Assembly: GCA_008690995.1 (NCBI GenBank)
Contig: VRMN01000002.1
Span: forward strand, 1,364,001-1,428,000
From: Porphyridium purpureum
Taxonomy: Eukaryota; Rhodophyta; Bangiophyceae; Porphyridiales; Porphyridiaceae
Direction of reading: 5' to 3'
Length of the DNA: 64,000 nt
Positions 51,963 to 60,533 of the stretch are shown one piece after another. The translations under genes were made by a program, and so were the position numbers. The notes under the pieces are model-generated. The model ran no database searches. It saw only the letters and a program-made list of their open reading frames with translations, and was not told where the DNA came from. Each line of letters starts with the position of its first letter. Position 1 is the first letter of the stretch.

Positions 51963-52868
51963 ATGGTGAATGGATGGGTGATTCTGAGTCGCTTCTTGGC
52001 GGCAGTGGGGATTTTGCTCGGGTTGGTCATGGTCGGGTTTCTAATAGGTCGTGTGCTGGCCGCAATAGCGCGGCGGAGGGAGCGCGCCGCGCAAACGCGA
52101 AGGCAAAGTATAGCGGAACGGAACACCGTGGCGTCGGGCGAGTCCTTGCGCGGCATCGATGCTGAAGGTCGCGCCGGCTACATCCATAGCTCGTACCGCC
52201 AGAGCGCGCAAATGTATGCCGCCACCTCGCCCGGTGGAAACGTCCAGCAGCCGCGCGCCGCGGCGCAGCCGCGCAGGACGCACCATTTGGTGTCAAAGGC
52301 AGAGCTCAATGAGCTCTGTCCCACATTTGAAAAGACAAGAAAGGGAGGCGGGCACACAGTCAACCACGCGCTCCGAGACGACGCAGACGTCGACGCGCAC
52401 GCACTGAGCGCGACAAAGCCGGTTGATAGTGCAGTGCAGGACGACGCCGCGGACGACGTGGCATTCCATGCGGAGGAAAAGTGCAAGCTGCCCGACGAGT
52501 CGGACGCGGACCCGCTGGACATGCAGGGCAGCGATATGGAGGAAGAGCTTTGTGCCGTGTGCCTCGACGATATTGACGAAGGGCATGCAATGAAGCGGCT
52601 ACCGTGCCAGCACGAGTTCCATGCCAAATGCATCTCGAAATGGGTGCGGCGTACAAATCGTTGCCCACTATGTAACGACAAGGTTAAGCGCGAGGACGCA
52701 CCGCCCGGCGCCGCAAACCACGCCGAGGTGGATCTAGAGAGCGGTATCGCGCATCATGCCCAAGTGGCCAGTGACGTTCCATCGAACGCGCACTCGCGTG
52801 AAGACGATGTTGCAGAGCCAGCGAACACTGTTGAGTTGCAGTCCGTCGTTGTGGTTGAAGCACGGTAG
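51963..52868 (+). CDS. Membrane-anchored RING-H2 E3 ubiquitin ligase (ATL-like)
   Basis: The 301-residue protein starts with a membrane segment (about 6-30, VILSRFLAAVGILLGLVMVG) and a basic, Gln/Arg-rich stretch. A polar region follows, then an acidic patch leads to a RING-H2 finger at about 194-240: CAVCLDDIDEGHAMKRLPCQ, HEFHAKCISKWVRR and CPLC. The metal ligands are in RING-H2 order (C3H2C3), so it should be an E3 ligase working at a membrane, as plant ATL proteins do. The C-terminal 60 residues are acidic and unstructured. The substrate is unknown. The start is the first in-frame ATG, right before the membrane segment. Confidence 0.85.
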   Translation: MVNGWVILSRFLAAVGILLGLVMVGFLIGRVLAAIARRRERAAQTRRQSIAERNTVASGESLRGIDAEGRAGYIHSSYRQSAQMYAATSPGGNVQQPRAAAQPRRTHHLVSKAELNELCPTFEKTRKGGGHTVNHALRDDADVDAHALSATKPVDSAVQDDAADDVAFHAEEKCKLPDESDADPLDMQGSDMEEELCAVCLDDIDEGHAMKRLPCQHEFHAKCISKWVRRTNRCPLCNDKVKREDAPPGAANHAEVDLESGIAHHAQVASDVPSNAHSREDDVAEPANTVELQSVVVVEAR

Positions 52869-53242
52869 TGCACATAGTAATATGGCTGCTTGGTCTGCGC
52901 TGAGCCCACCCGGAGATTTAGGCGCGCATCTTGTCGAGCACCTTTTGGGTTGTTGTTGTTGTCGTCGTCGTCTTGATGGGCTTCGTGCATGAAGTTGTAC
53001 CCACAAGATTTTGTGAGCCGCGGAGATGGGGAATGGGAGATCTGAAACGAGAATGAAGGGTCCATGGTACGTGAGAGGCTGTTTATGTCGGGAAGATAGG
53101 CATTTTCGCCGCGCCTCGAAAGCATTTTCGCCTCGCCCGGTCCCTGCCTTGCGGCGCTTGCAGCGACTGCGCTGCTCTTGGAATTGTCCAGTACAAATGT
53201 ATGTGGACTGCCTGTAGATAAGGATAAAGAACGATTGTACCA
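52869..53242. other. Convergent intergenic region RING / SfsA
   Basis: The 374 bp between stops include a short GTT/GTC trinucleotide tract at about 52950-52975. No gene or RNA is recognised. Confidence 0.5.
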
Positions 53243-54298
53243 TTAGTCGATTGCGGTTAGGGATGTGCTTGGTTTTCGTGTCCTCGATCGCTTCGGCACG
53301 GCCGCACTTGCTGCCGCGACAAAGGCAGGTTCGTCCATGTAGAATGGCAGCATTTTGCCCAACACGAGCTTATCACGTTCTGGGAGCGCTTGCACGGCAA
53401 AAACCTGCACACCAGCTTGCTCCACCGCAGCTTTGAGCGCACGACAGAAGTTGGGGTCAATGTCCCAAGCCGGCGCAACGGCGACTGCGTCGGAGCGCTG
53501 AACACAAAAGAGAAGCGCGGCCTCGCTGTATTTCTTGTCGCGTACGCACGATGCGAGAAGCTCGAGGTGATCTTTTGCGCGCACAGACACGGCATCTGGA
53601 AAAAGGGCCAGGCCAGGCGTCTTTTCGCTCGCCATGGTGACGCTCTTTACTTCGACCAGCATCTGCTCATCAGCTTGCTGCTCTTCTTGCTCTGACTGTC
53701 CTGAAGCACATCTCTCAAGTAAGAAGTCGATGCGCCCTGTGTGTTTGCGGTGCGTGACCACGTGTTCGCGCTTCAGGAACTTGTAAGCCTGGAGACTCGG
53801 GATCGCTGCGCTCCGCAGTGCGAGCTCAACTAGTTTGTTCGCAAGGTGCGTGTTGACGCCTACACGTGCTCCATCTGCGAGTTCGGCGATGTCCCATGTA
53901 TATGCCAGCTTTCTTGCTTTCGATTTGGCCTTGGAGCAAAACACGCGCGTTCCTGGATCGGAGTATCCGTTCATTCGCCCCGGGTTTGCCGTGTGCACGG
54001 TCACCTGCTCTTGCTCCTCGTCATCATCAAACACAACATCCGCCAGGAATCTCTTGTATCGTTTCACTAGCCTTCCAGCTCTCAATGGCTGACCATCACC
54101 AAGCTCCAGGCCGAGCGTCATCGAGGTCGACCTCACGCTCTCCGGCAGCCGCGCCTCGAGACCGCCGCCGCGGATCGTCCGCGATACCGCGCACACAGAG
54201 CGACGCGGAGCTCCTGCTCTGCCGACGGGAATCGCGTTCAGAAATGCTGCGCTTCGTGCGGGCCTGCTGGTTCCGTATTTCATCGTCCTCTTTGACAT
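53243..54298 (-). CDS. SFSA: SfsA-family nuclease-like protein
   Basis: The 351-residue protein matches bacterial and cyanobacterial SfsA, a small family found also in plants, where it is plastid-located; bacterial members are named for sugar fermentation stimulation and have a nuclease-like fold. Motifs are VKRYKRFLADVVF (N-terminal OB part), VTVHTANPGRMNGYSDPGTR, LAYTWDIAEL, GVNTHLANKLVE, RIDFLLER and MLVEVKSVTMA with LALFPDAVSVRAKDHL (catalytic-like Asp and Glu-x-Lys). The N-terminal 90 residues are basic and Ser-rich, consistent with a transit peptide. The start at 54298 is the first ATG. It shares a 198-bp divergent promoter with acetylglutamate kinase. Confidence 0.9.
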   Translation of the reverse strand: MSKRTMKYGTSRPARSAAFLNAIPVGRAGAPRRSVCAVSRTIRGGGLEARLPESVRSTSMTLGLELGDGQPLRAGRLVKRYKRFLADVVFDDDEEQEQVTVHTANPGRMNGYSDPGTRVFCSKAKSKARKLAYTWDIAELADGARVGVNTHLANKLVELALRSAAIPSLQAYKFLKREHVVTHRKHTGRIDFLLERCASGQSEQEEQQADEQMLVEVKSVTMASEKTPGLALFPDAVSVRAKDHLELLASCVRDKKYSEAALLFCVQRSDAVAVAPAWDIDPNFCRALKAAVEQAGVQVFAVQALPERDKLVLGKMLPFYMDEPAFVAAASAAVPKRSRTRKPSTSLTAID

Positions 54299-54496
54299 GC
54301 TCCAGAGCTGCGCGGGAACACATCCAGTGCGGATATTTTGTGCGTTATTTTGCGCGGCAGCTTGCAGCGGTCTTTCTCTCAGCGTCGTCACTGAAGGAAA
54401 GGAAGCGCGTGAGGATCCAGGCGTCGAGCGTGTCCTCGCGGAGGAGCTGTATACTGTGCGCGCGCGCGTGCGTGTGTGTGGCCGGCTGCGTATAGA
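54299..54496. promoter_or_regulatory. Divergent promoter region SfsA / acetylglutamate kinase
   Basis: 198 bp between outward ATGs. A GCGC/GTGT run lies at about 54456-54480. No TATA box is clear. Confidence 0.35.
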
Positions 54497-55649
54497 ATGG
54501 CGCCGATCGTACCGGCATTTGTCAGCAGTGGGAGTGTCGTGGCTCGTGCCAGCGCCAAGTGCGATGGCGTTCGTTCGGCATGTGCGCCTCGACGCGTAGC
54601 CCGAGTTTGGCGCGGTGCGAGAGCCTCACCACGCGCGCTGTCGAATTTCGGGGGCCTGCAAATGAATGCGGAGGCGCGCGCCGGAGGCGATCAGATCAAG
54701 ATTTTCGACAAGGGTGACGAAGAGTTTGACATGTCCGACTTGGACACTTCGGATGTGCCGTTCGTGGAACGCGCACAGATTCTCACCGAGGCGCTGCCGT
54801 ACATTCAGCGCTTTCGCGGCAAGACCATGGTGATAAAGTATGGCGGAGCCGCGATGAAGGATCCTGTGCTCAAGCGCTTGGTTGTGGACGACTTGGTGTT
54901 TCTGTCATGCGTGGGCATCCGTCCGGTGTTTGTGCATGGCGGCGGTCCCGAGATCAACAGTTGGCTGGGCAAACTGGGCATCGAGGCAAAGTTCTTGAAC
55001 GGTTTGCGCGTCACGGACAGTGCGACCATGGACGTTGTGGAAATGGTGCTTGCTGGCCGTGTGAACAAGGGGCTTGTTTCTCTCATCAATCGTGCGGGCG
55101 GCCAGGCAGTTGGTCTTTGCGGCAAGGACGGCTCTCTGATCAGCGCCAAGCCAAAAAACGCCGAGCTGGGCTTTGTTGGAGAAGTGACAGGAGTCAACCC
55201 AGCCCTGTTGAACGTGCTAGCCGCGGCGGGTTACATTCCAGTCATTTCGTCGGTGGGCGCTGATGAGAAAGGAAACTCGTACAACATTAACGCAGATACG
55301 CTGGCGGGAGATCTGGCTGCGGCGCTGGGTGCGGAGAAGCTGGTGCTTTTGACAGACGTGACCGGTGTGCTGTCGCAATATCCCGACGAAAGCTCGCTGA
55401 TTTCGCACCTGACGCTGCCGGACTGCCAGAATCTGATCTCGGAGAGCGTGATTGCCGGAGGCATGGTTCCGAAGATTGGTTGTTGCATGAAGGCGATCCA
55501 GTCTGGCGTGAGTGCGTCGCACATCATTGACGGGCGCAGGCCGCACAGCATTCTGCTCGAAGTCTTCACGGAGAAGGGCATTGGCACGATGATCACCAAC
55601 ACCGGGTACGAGATGATGACCACCACCAGCTCAACCAGCACCAACGCAC

Positions 55650-55681
<32 letters not shown>

Positions 55682-55696
55682 GCCACCGCGCTATGA
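54497..55696 (+). CDS. NAGK: N-acetylglutamate kinase, plastid
   Basis: The 399-residue enzyme phosphorylates N-acetylglutamate, the regulated step of arginine synthesis in plastids. A 55-residue N-terminus rich in Ala, Arg and Ser is a transit peptide. The kinase fold follows: [20 protein letters not shown] (the Arg-sensing N-helix region), [54 protein letters not shown] and [12 protein letters not shown]. The core is complete and of the Arg-sensitive type, so PII and arginine control are likely by family. The C-terminus ends in a Thr/Ser tail encoded by nine CAG units (AGC codons). The start is the first in-frame ATG. Confidence 0.95.
55654..55680 (+). repeat. (CAG)9 microsatellite inside the NAGK gene
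   Basis: Nine CAG units, read in frame as AGC, encode a run of nine Ser just before the end of acetylglutamate kinase. Confidence 0.9.
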
Positions 55697-56057
55697 ACGT
55701 GCGATGAATGCGCCATCTCAAAGTAATGCCGCATCACCGCGCGTCTGAAAATGATGCGCTGCGCCGGCGGCGCGCTGGCGGGTAAGGAAGGCGTGCTCTT
55801 CATAGTAAAACAGCCGCGTTAAATGAGAACTCCGCGGCTAGGGTTTCTCCGAGATTGAGGCACGCGCTTTTTGTTGGTGCGTGAAGGAGCTGGGGCGTGA
55901 AGAGAGGACGGGGAACGGCAACTCGAAACGAGTGTGTGTGTGCGTGTCTTTGGGTGTGCTTTGGGGTGAGATCTGGAGGGCGCAAAGGCCGGTTGTGCAC
56001 GCCACGTTGTGCCGATAGTGCGCCGGCGCATAGGTACGCTCGGAAATCGCTGCGACC
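55697..56057. promoter_or_regulatory. Upstream region of the RHD3-like gene
   Basis: The 361 bp hold a telo-box-like CTAGGGTTT at 55838-55846 and a GT-rich run near 55930-55945. No gene is visible. Confidence 0.4.
55838..55846 (-). promoter_or_regulatory. Telo-box-like motif
   Basis: CTAGGGTTT on the plus strand, AAACCCTAG on the minus; it lies about 210 bp upstream of the RHD3-like start. Confidence 0.35.
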
Positions 56058-57713
56058 ATGGATTTGGCGCGGAACACGTCGGTGCTGGGCGAGGAGCCCG
56101 TCGACATGCTGAACCTGACCTCCGGCGACTTTTTACTGGACTCCGAGCCGCTCAGCGCGAGCTTCGCAGACACCGGCGCAGAGGTCGTGAAGTGCGTGGC
56201 GGTCCTGGGAGCGTCCGCAACGGGCAAGAGCTCCCTGCTGAATGAACTGTTCGGTTGCAAATTCCCGGTCGCGCGCCGCCTCGCGACGTCCAGTGGCGCC
56301 GCGCCGGCAGACATGGTGCGCTTTGCCCTCCCGCTAGAGGACAAGTGCCCGCACAACCAGGCGATGGTTGTGCTGGACGCACCCGGGAGGGATGCCACAG
56401 ATGTGCGCGTGGCGTCGTACTTCGCCGGGCTCTGCGACGTGATCCTGTTCAACTTGTGGAGCACAGATCTCGGCCGCCGCGATGCGGGCAGACTGGAATT
56501 GTTGAAAAGCGTCTTTTGCGAGAGTTCGCAAATGAATTCTCCGTCAGAGGCACAGCGTACGTGCATTGTCTTTGTTGTGCGCGACAATGACGACAACGTC
56601 GCCGAGTCCACGATCAAAGACAAGTTGGTCGCCGAGGCGAAGCGGGTGTGGGCGAGCGCGAACGTATCAGACGAGTTCAGCACGCTGGACATGTCGTCCC
56701 TTTTTGATATTGAGGTGGTGGCACTCCCGCACGCAAAGTTCCGCAAAGAAGAGTTTGTTGGCGCGGTGGCCGGTCTGCGCGCCCGGCTATGTGATCCTCA
56801 GGCACCCAAAGGTTTCATTTGCCGTGCGCAGTACAGCAAGCAAGTCCCTATTGATTCGTTTGCCAATTTTGCCGGCACCCTATGGTCGACCGTGGAAAGC
56901 ATCGAGCTCCCAGGTGCCTTACCTGAGCAAGGCGAATTGCTTGCCTCTTTTTACTGCAATCAGGCATATTCAAAGCATATGAAGCGGGTATCAAAGCAAA
57001 TTATGCAATGGATCACCCAGGTGGACCGCGGTATGACCATTGCCAACTTTGGTGCCGCCGCGTCGTCGCTGATGTCATCTAGTCTGGAGGCATTCGACGC
57101 CGAGACCATTGCGTATGCTGAATCCGCCTGTCGGGCACAGAAGCACGCAGAGATGTCACAGTTTATGCAACAGAACATTCGGTCTCTGTTTAATAAGCAG
57201 ATTGCTTTGCTTCAGAGTGCAGCCATGAACGATTTCAAAAAGCGATTGATCGATTCCACAAGTGATTCAGGCGAAGTGCCTGCGACGGACGAACAGCAAG
57301 CACTCAATCAGGCCGATGCGTACTTCACTAAGCGTGCTCAGGAGCTCATGGTGTCTGCGATGCGCTTGAACTTCAACGCGGCACGCCTTGAGCTGGGCAA
57401 CGCGATGAACGATTATGCAACCAGGTACGCCGAGTCGCCCGGCGTGCAGCTTCTGGCAATGGAGCGAATGGAACAGGCTCAAGCCGGGGCGCTCCCGCCG
57501 AAGCAGAGGGGATGGGGCTGGGGTCTGTCCCTTACGGGCGCCATGCGACCACGTGGCTACGGCAACTTTCAGCTTTTGTGTGGGGCAAGCAAAGGCCCTC
57601 ACGTCGTCAACTTCAGTTTATGCAATGATGCAGATGCGGCTGAACAGGAGGGGCAAGGTAAGGTACCACTATTTCGCATGCAGCCGACTCTCAATATTGA
57701 TGTGGATTTGTAA
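56058..57713 (+). CDS. RHD3/Sey1-like dynamin-type GTPase without a visible membrane anchor
   Basis: The 551-residue protein resembles the GTPase region of RHD3/Sey1 (plant and fungal atlastins that fuse ER tubules). Seen are the P-loop VLGASATGKSSLLNELFG (about 52-69), a G3-like VLDAPGRD, the block ILFNLWSTDLGRRDAGRLEL that equals the LVNMWCHDIGREQ of RHD3, a G4 candidate VVRDNDD, and FDIEVVALPHAKF. Helical sequence follows to the end. Sey1 proteins are about 780-800 residues and end in two membrane helices; here the protein stops at 551 and has no clear membrane segment. It may be a soluble relative. The nucleotide motifs are altered from the consensus but plausible. It starts at an ATG after an in-frame leader. 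Confidence 0.72.
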   Translation: MDLARNTSVLGEEPVDMLNLTSGDFLLDSEPLSASFADTGAEVVKCVAVLGASATGKSSLLNELFGCKFPVARRLATSSGAAPADMVRFALPLEDKCPHNQAMVVLDAPGRDATDVRVASYFAGLCDVILFNLWSTDLGRRDAGRLELLKSVFCESSQMNSPSEAQRTCIVFVVRDNDDNVAESTIKDKLVAEAKRVWASANVSDEFSTLDMSSLFDIEVVALPHAKFRKEEFVGAVAGLRARLCDPQAPKGFICRAQYSKQVPIDSFANFAGTLWSTVESIELPGALPEQGELLASFYCNQAYSKHMKRVSKQIMQWITQVDRGMTIANFGAAASSLMSSSLEAFDAETIAYAESACRAQKHAEMSQFMQQNIRSLFNKQIALLQSAAMNDFKKRLIDSTSDSGEVPATDEQQALNQADAYFTKRAQELMVSAMRLNFNAARLELGNAMNDYATRYAESPGVQLLAMERMEQAQAGALPPKQRGWGWGLSLTGAMRPRGYGNFQLLCGASKGPHVVNFSLCNDADAAEQEGQGKVPLFRMQPTLNIDVDL

Positions 57714-57800
57714 ATCGAATCAAGTAGCAACAAACACAGGAATGGAGGCAACCAATTCTCGCACACACTCACAGCGTTCTGGTCTGCAGAAACTTTCGGC

Positions 57801-58625
57801 TTAGCGGAAAGGTCCATACACGATGAGATCCGGACCTAAAGCACAATGTGACATACTTCGCAGCCTCAACTGCTTTGACGTGGGTTCCTGGAGAATGGCT
57901 GGATCCGTTCCCGATTCTTCAAAAGTGCCAGGTGACACACCAGGCAGCCCTCCAAGAAACACGGGCGCGACCGTGATGACGGCATAGTCCGCGAGCCTTG
58001 CGCACAGTACAGACGAAATGACCTTTTGGCCGCCTTCTATCATCAAATTCCGCACGCCAAATTCATGCGACAGCACGCGAAGTACGGCACCAAGATCCAG
58101 GAACCCATCAGCTGCCCGTTTCACCCTGACCACGTCACAAGCGCCCCGTTCTCTCAAGAGACGCTCTCTCTCGCTCTGTGAATTTTCTTCAAAGGGAACT
58201 TCGGGGCAACAGTGAAAGATGACGGGCCTGCGGCACTCGTCCGACACAAGCAGTTTGCAAGATAGCGGAGTTCTTAGAGACGGATCCAGGATGACTGGTA
58301 GAGGATTATCGGATCTCTGCGTCATCGTCAAACCATCAATACAGCCAGTCAGGCGCACATTCAGCCGCGGATCATCGGCAAGCACCGTCCCAATTCCGAC
58401 CATAATGGCACCATGCCTTGCACGTAGCGCATGCGTTAATCGGCTGCTCTCCTCGCCGCTAATTTGCGTGCGCACGCCGCGTTGCTTCGCAATGCTGCCA
58501 TCAATCGATTGCGCGTAGGTCAATAGCACGTGTGGTCGCGCATTGTGATTGGGGTCTCCAGCTACCATGCCCGCGCTGCGTCCTACACCATCGCAGATCG
58601 ACCTGATAACACTCTGATCCTCCAT
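57801..58625 (-). CDS. RIB7: RIB7/RibD-C type riboflavin biosynthesis reductase
   Basis: The 274-residue protein matches the reductase that converts diaminohydroxyphosphoribosylamino-pyrimidine to its ribityl form in riboflavin synthesis (fungal and archaeal RIB7 type, and RibD C-terminal domain). Core motifs are LTYAQSIDGSIA, RHGAIMVGIGTVLADDPRLN, NPLPVILDPSLRTPL and NLMIEGGQKVISSVL. No deaminase domain is attached. With RibBA at 28.1 kb it is the second riboflavin gene in the window. The start at 58625 is the first ATG and gives the usual length (about 245). It shares a 203-bp divergent promoter with NDC1, with a TATA-like CTATAAAAC on its strand at about 58794-58803. Confidence 0.87.
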   Translation of the reverse strand: MEDQSVIRSICDGVGRSAGMVAGDPNHNARPHVLLTYAQSIDGSIAKQRGVRTQISGEESSRLTHALRARHGAIMVGIGTVLADDPRLNVRLTGCIDGLTMTQRSDNPLPVILDPSLRTPLSCKLLVSDECRRPVIFHCCPEVPFEENSQSERERLLRERGACDVVRVKRAADGFLDLGAVLRVLSHEFGVRNLMIEGGQKVISSVLCARLADYAVITVAPVFLGGLPGVSPGTFEESGTDPAILQEPTSKQLRLRSMSHCALGPDLIVYGPFR

Positions 58626-58828
58626 ACACGCACTCTCAAGCTCAAACTGTGTGGAAGGTGGAGACCCAGGAGAGCGACGATACTTTGCGACAAGAAGGGA
58701 GAAGGCTGGTTGTGTTGCCCCCGTGGTGGTGACAGCTTTGGGTTTGCGTAGGCTGTCCGCTGACTGCTGCGGTCTGTGAGAAGCTGGTGGATTGGTTTTA
58801 TAGCGGACAGCTTTGTGGGTTGGCGGGC
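58626..58828. promoter_or_regulatory. Divergent promoter region RIB7-like / NDC1
   Basis: The 203 bp include GGTTTTATAG at 58794-58803, a TATA-like element (CTATAAAACC) on the minus strand for the RIB7-like gene. Confidence 0.4.
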
Positions 58829-60406
58829 ATGAGTCGAGCAAGCTTTGGTGAGAGGGAAGAGGTGGCCAATTTCAAGGTCGACAGGGTCATGAGCGCAAGC
58901 TCGAGCTCTTTGCTCTACTCATTTGTTGCGCCCGGCATGGCTCACATCAAGTGGTGCGGCAGCCGTATCTTGCGACCCTCCAGCAGATTGTGCCGTAGAT
59001 GTGGACCGTCGGATTCGTATTCTCACCTGTCCATGAGCTCGCGGACATGTATGTCGTCATCATCGTCAACCTCATCCTCCGCGCGCCCGAAAAAGCATCC
59101 CAATATCGCTGTGGTGGGAGGAGGGTTTGGTGGTCTGTTCACCGCTTTGAGCCTGAGCCAAATGCCATGGTCTCGATTGCAAAAGCCTCAGATTACGTTG
59201 ATTGATCGGAACCAGCAGTTTGTGTTTCTACCCCTGCTGTACGACCTGATTGCCGGAGAAATGGATGAGTGGCAGGTTGCGCCAAAGTTCAACGACTTGC
59301 TGCGAGGCACTGGGATCCGGCATTACCACTCGGAATTTCTCGGGTTCGACGCCGATAAGAAGACGCTGAGCGTCGAGCAAGCAGCCACGCGTGTCATCGA
59401 CACTATGCCGTATGATTGCTTGGTGTTTGCTCTCGGCTCAAACTCTACTCTAAGTATGGTGCCAGGCGCCCAGGAAAATGCGCTGCCGATCATGTCGCTT
59501 CGGGACGCTCTTCGCATAAAAGAACGTGCCCAGATGCTTCTCGCCGACACGGCAGAGGCTCCTGCGCCTGTTTACGTCGTCGGCGGAAATCATTCGGGCG
59601 TGGAGATTGCTTGTACACTTGCAGACATGCTTCATCCTCGCCGCATACCCGTCAAGATCGTGTTTCCGTCAGAAGAGCTACTGAGCACAGCGCGTGAGCC
59701 GAACCGAACGGCGGCGCAGCAGCGTTTGCGAGAATTGGGCGTGCAAGTTTTGTCTTGCACAAAGGTGACAGAAGTTATGTCGGACGGCGTTGAGCTGCAA
59801 GGCATGCGAGGGACGGAGACGATGCCCGCGAGCATTGTCATTTGGTCTGCTGGTGCTATGCCAGCATCGCAACCCATTCGCGACAGCTCCAGCGGAAACT
59901 TTGATGTTGAGTACAATGGCCGTGGCCAGCTGCGCGTGCCAAGAACTGCGCGGCTGACAGAGGGCGTCTTTGCTTTGGGTGACGTCGCAGAGATGACTGA
60001 TAAATTCTCTCGTAAGCCGCTCAAGGCCACCGCTCAAGTCGCGATGCAACAGGCCGAGTGCGTGGCGGGCAATGTCTTCAAAGAGCTCAGCAGCGCCCCG
60101 CGCAATCGTATGCCGAAATCCAACAGACTGCGAGAGTTCGAATACATGGATTTGGGGGAAATGCTGTACCTTGGGCGGCGGAACGCGACGCTCGCGTCCA
60201 TAGCAGGAGTCAGCGTGCAAGGACCTGCAGCTCACGCCGCGCGACGCGCTGCGTACTTGGCGCGAATGCCGACGAACGTTCAAAGGGCACTTGTTGGCGC
60301 AGCGATGATTTCAGATCCGGTGTTTGACGCGCTTGATGCCGTGCAGGCCGGTGCGGATGTTGCGAAATCTGCCTCAAGCCGCGTCCGGCCGTCTTGGGAT
60401 TTTTAG
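58829..60406 (+). CDS. NDC1: NDC1-type plastid type II NAD(P)H dehydrogenase
   Basis: The 525-residue flavoprotein is the plastid NAD(P)H:quinone oxidoreductase NDC1, needed in plants and cyanobacteria for phylloquinone (demethylphylloquinone reduction) and for plastoquinone redox balance in plastoglobules. After a Ser/Arg-rich transit peptide of about 85 residues come IAVVGGGFGGLFTALSL (FAD), FVFLPLLYDLIAGEMDEWQV (a strong NDC1 signature), VYVVGGNHSGVEIACTLADM (second nucleotide site), VFALGDVAEM and a C-terminal LGEMLYLGRRNATLASIAG. Length equals plant NDC1 (about 520). The first in-frame ATG is at 58829; a later Met at about codon 21 is possible. Confidence 0.93.
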   Translation: MSRASFGEREEVANFKVDRVMSASSSSLLYSFVAPGMAHIKWCGSRILRPSSRLCRRCGPSDSYSHLSMSSRTCMSSSSSTSSSARPKKHPNIAVVGGGFGGLFTALSLSQMPWSRLQKPQITLIDRNQQFVFLPLLYDLIAGEMDEWQVAPKFNDLLRGTGIRHYHSEFLGFDADKKTLSVEQAATRVIDTMPYDCLVFALGSNSTLSMVPGAQENALPIMSLRDALRIKERAQMLLADTAEAPAPVYVVGGNHSGVEIACTLADMLHPRRIPVKIVFPSEELLSTAREPNRTAAQQRLRELGVQVLSCTKVTEVMSDGVELQGMRGTETMPASIVIWSAGAMPASQPIRDSSSGNFDVEYNGRGQLRVPRTARLTEGVFALGDVAEMTDKFSRKPLKATAQVAMQQAECVAGNVFKELSSAPRNRMPKSNRLREFEYMDLGEMLYLGRRNATLASIAGVSVQGPAAHAARRAAYLARMPTNVQRALVGAAMISDPVFDALDAVQAGADVAKSASSRVRPSWDF

Positions 60407-60533
60407 TCAAAGGCTTGCACTTGCAAATGCCCTCTCGTACCACGAGACGCTTGCTCTGTGAATGTGAACACGGGACGAGGCGCAAGTTGGACGTGCGACG
60501 GTGTTACGTTACCTGGTGGACCGGATCACCCTT

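Noticed and set aside
53866-54495. Plus-strand frame of 209 codons
   Set aside because: Antisense to SfsA, with Ser/Arg-rich composition and no domain.
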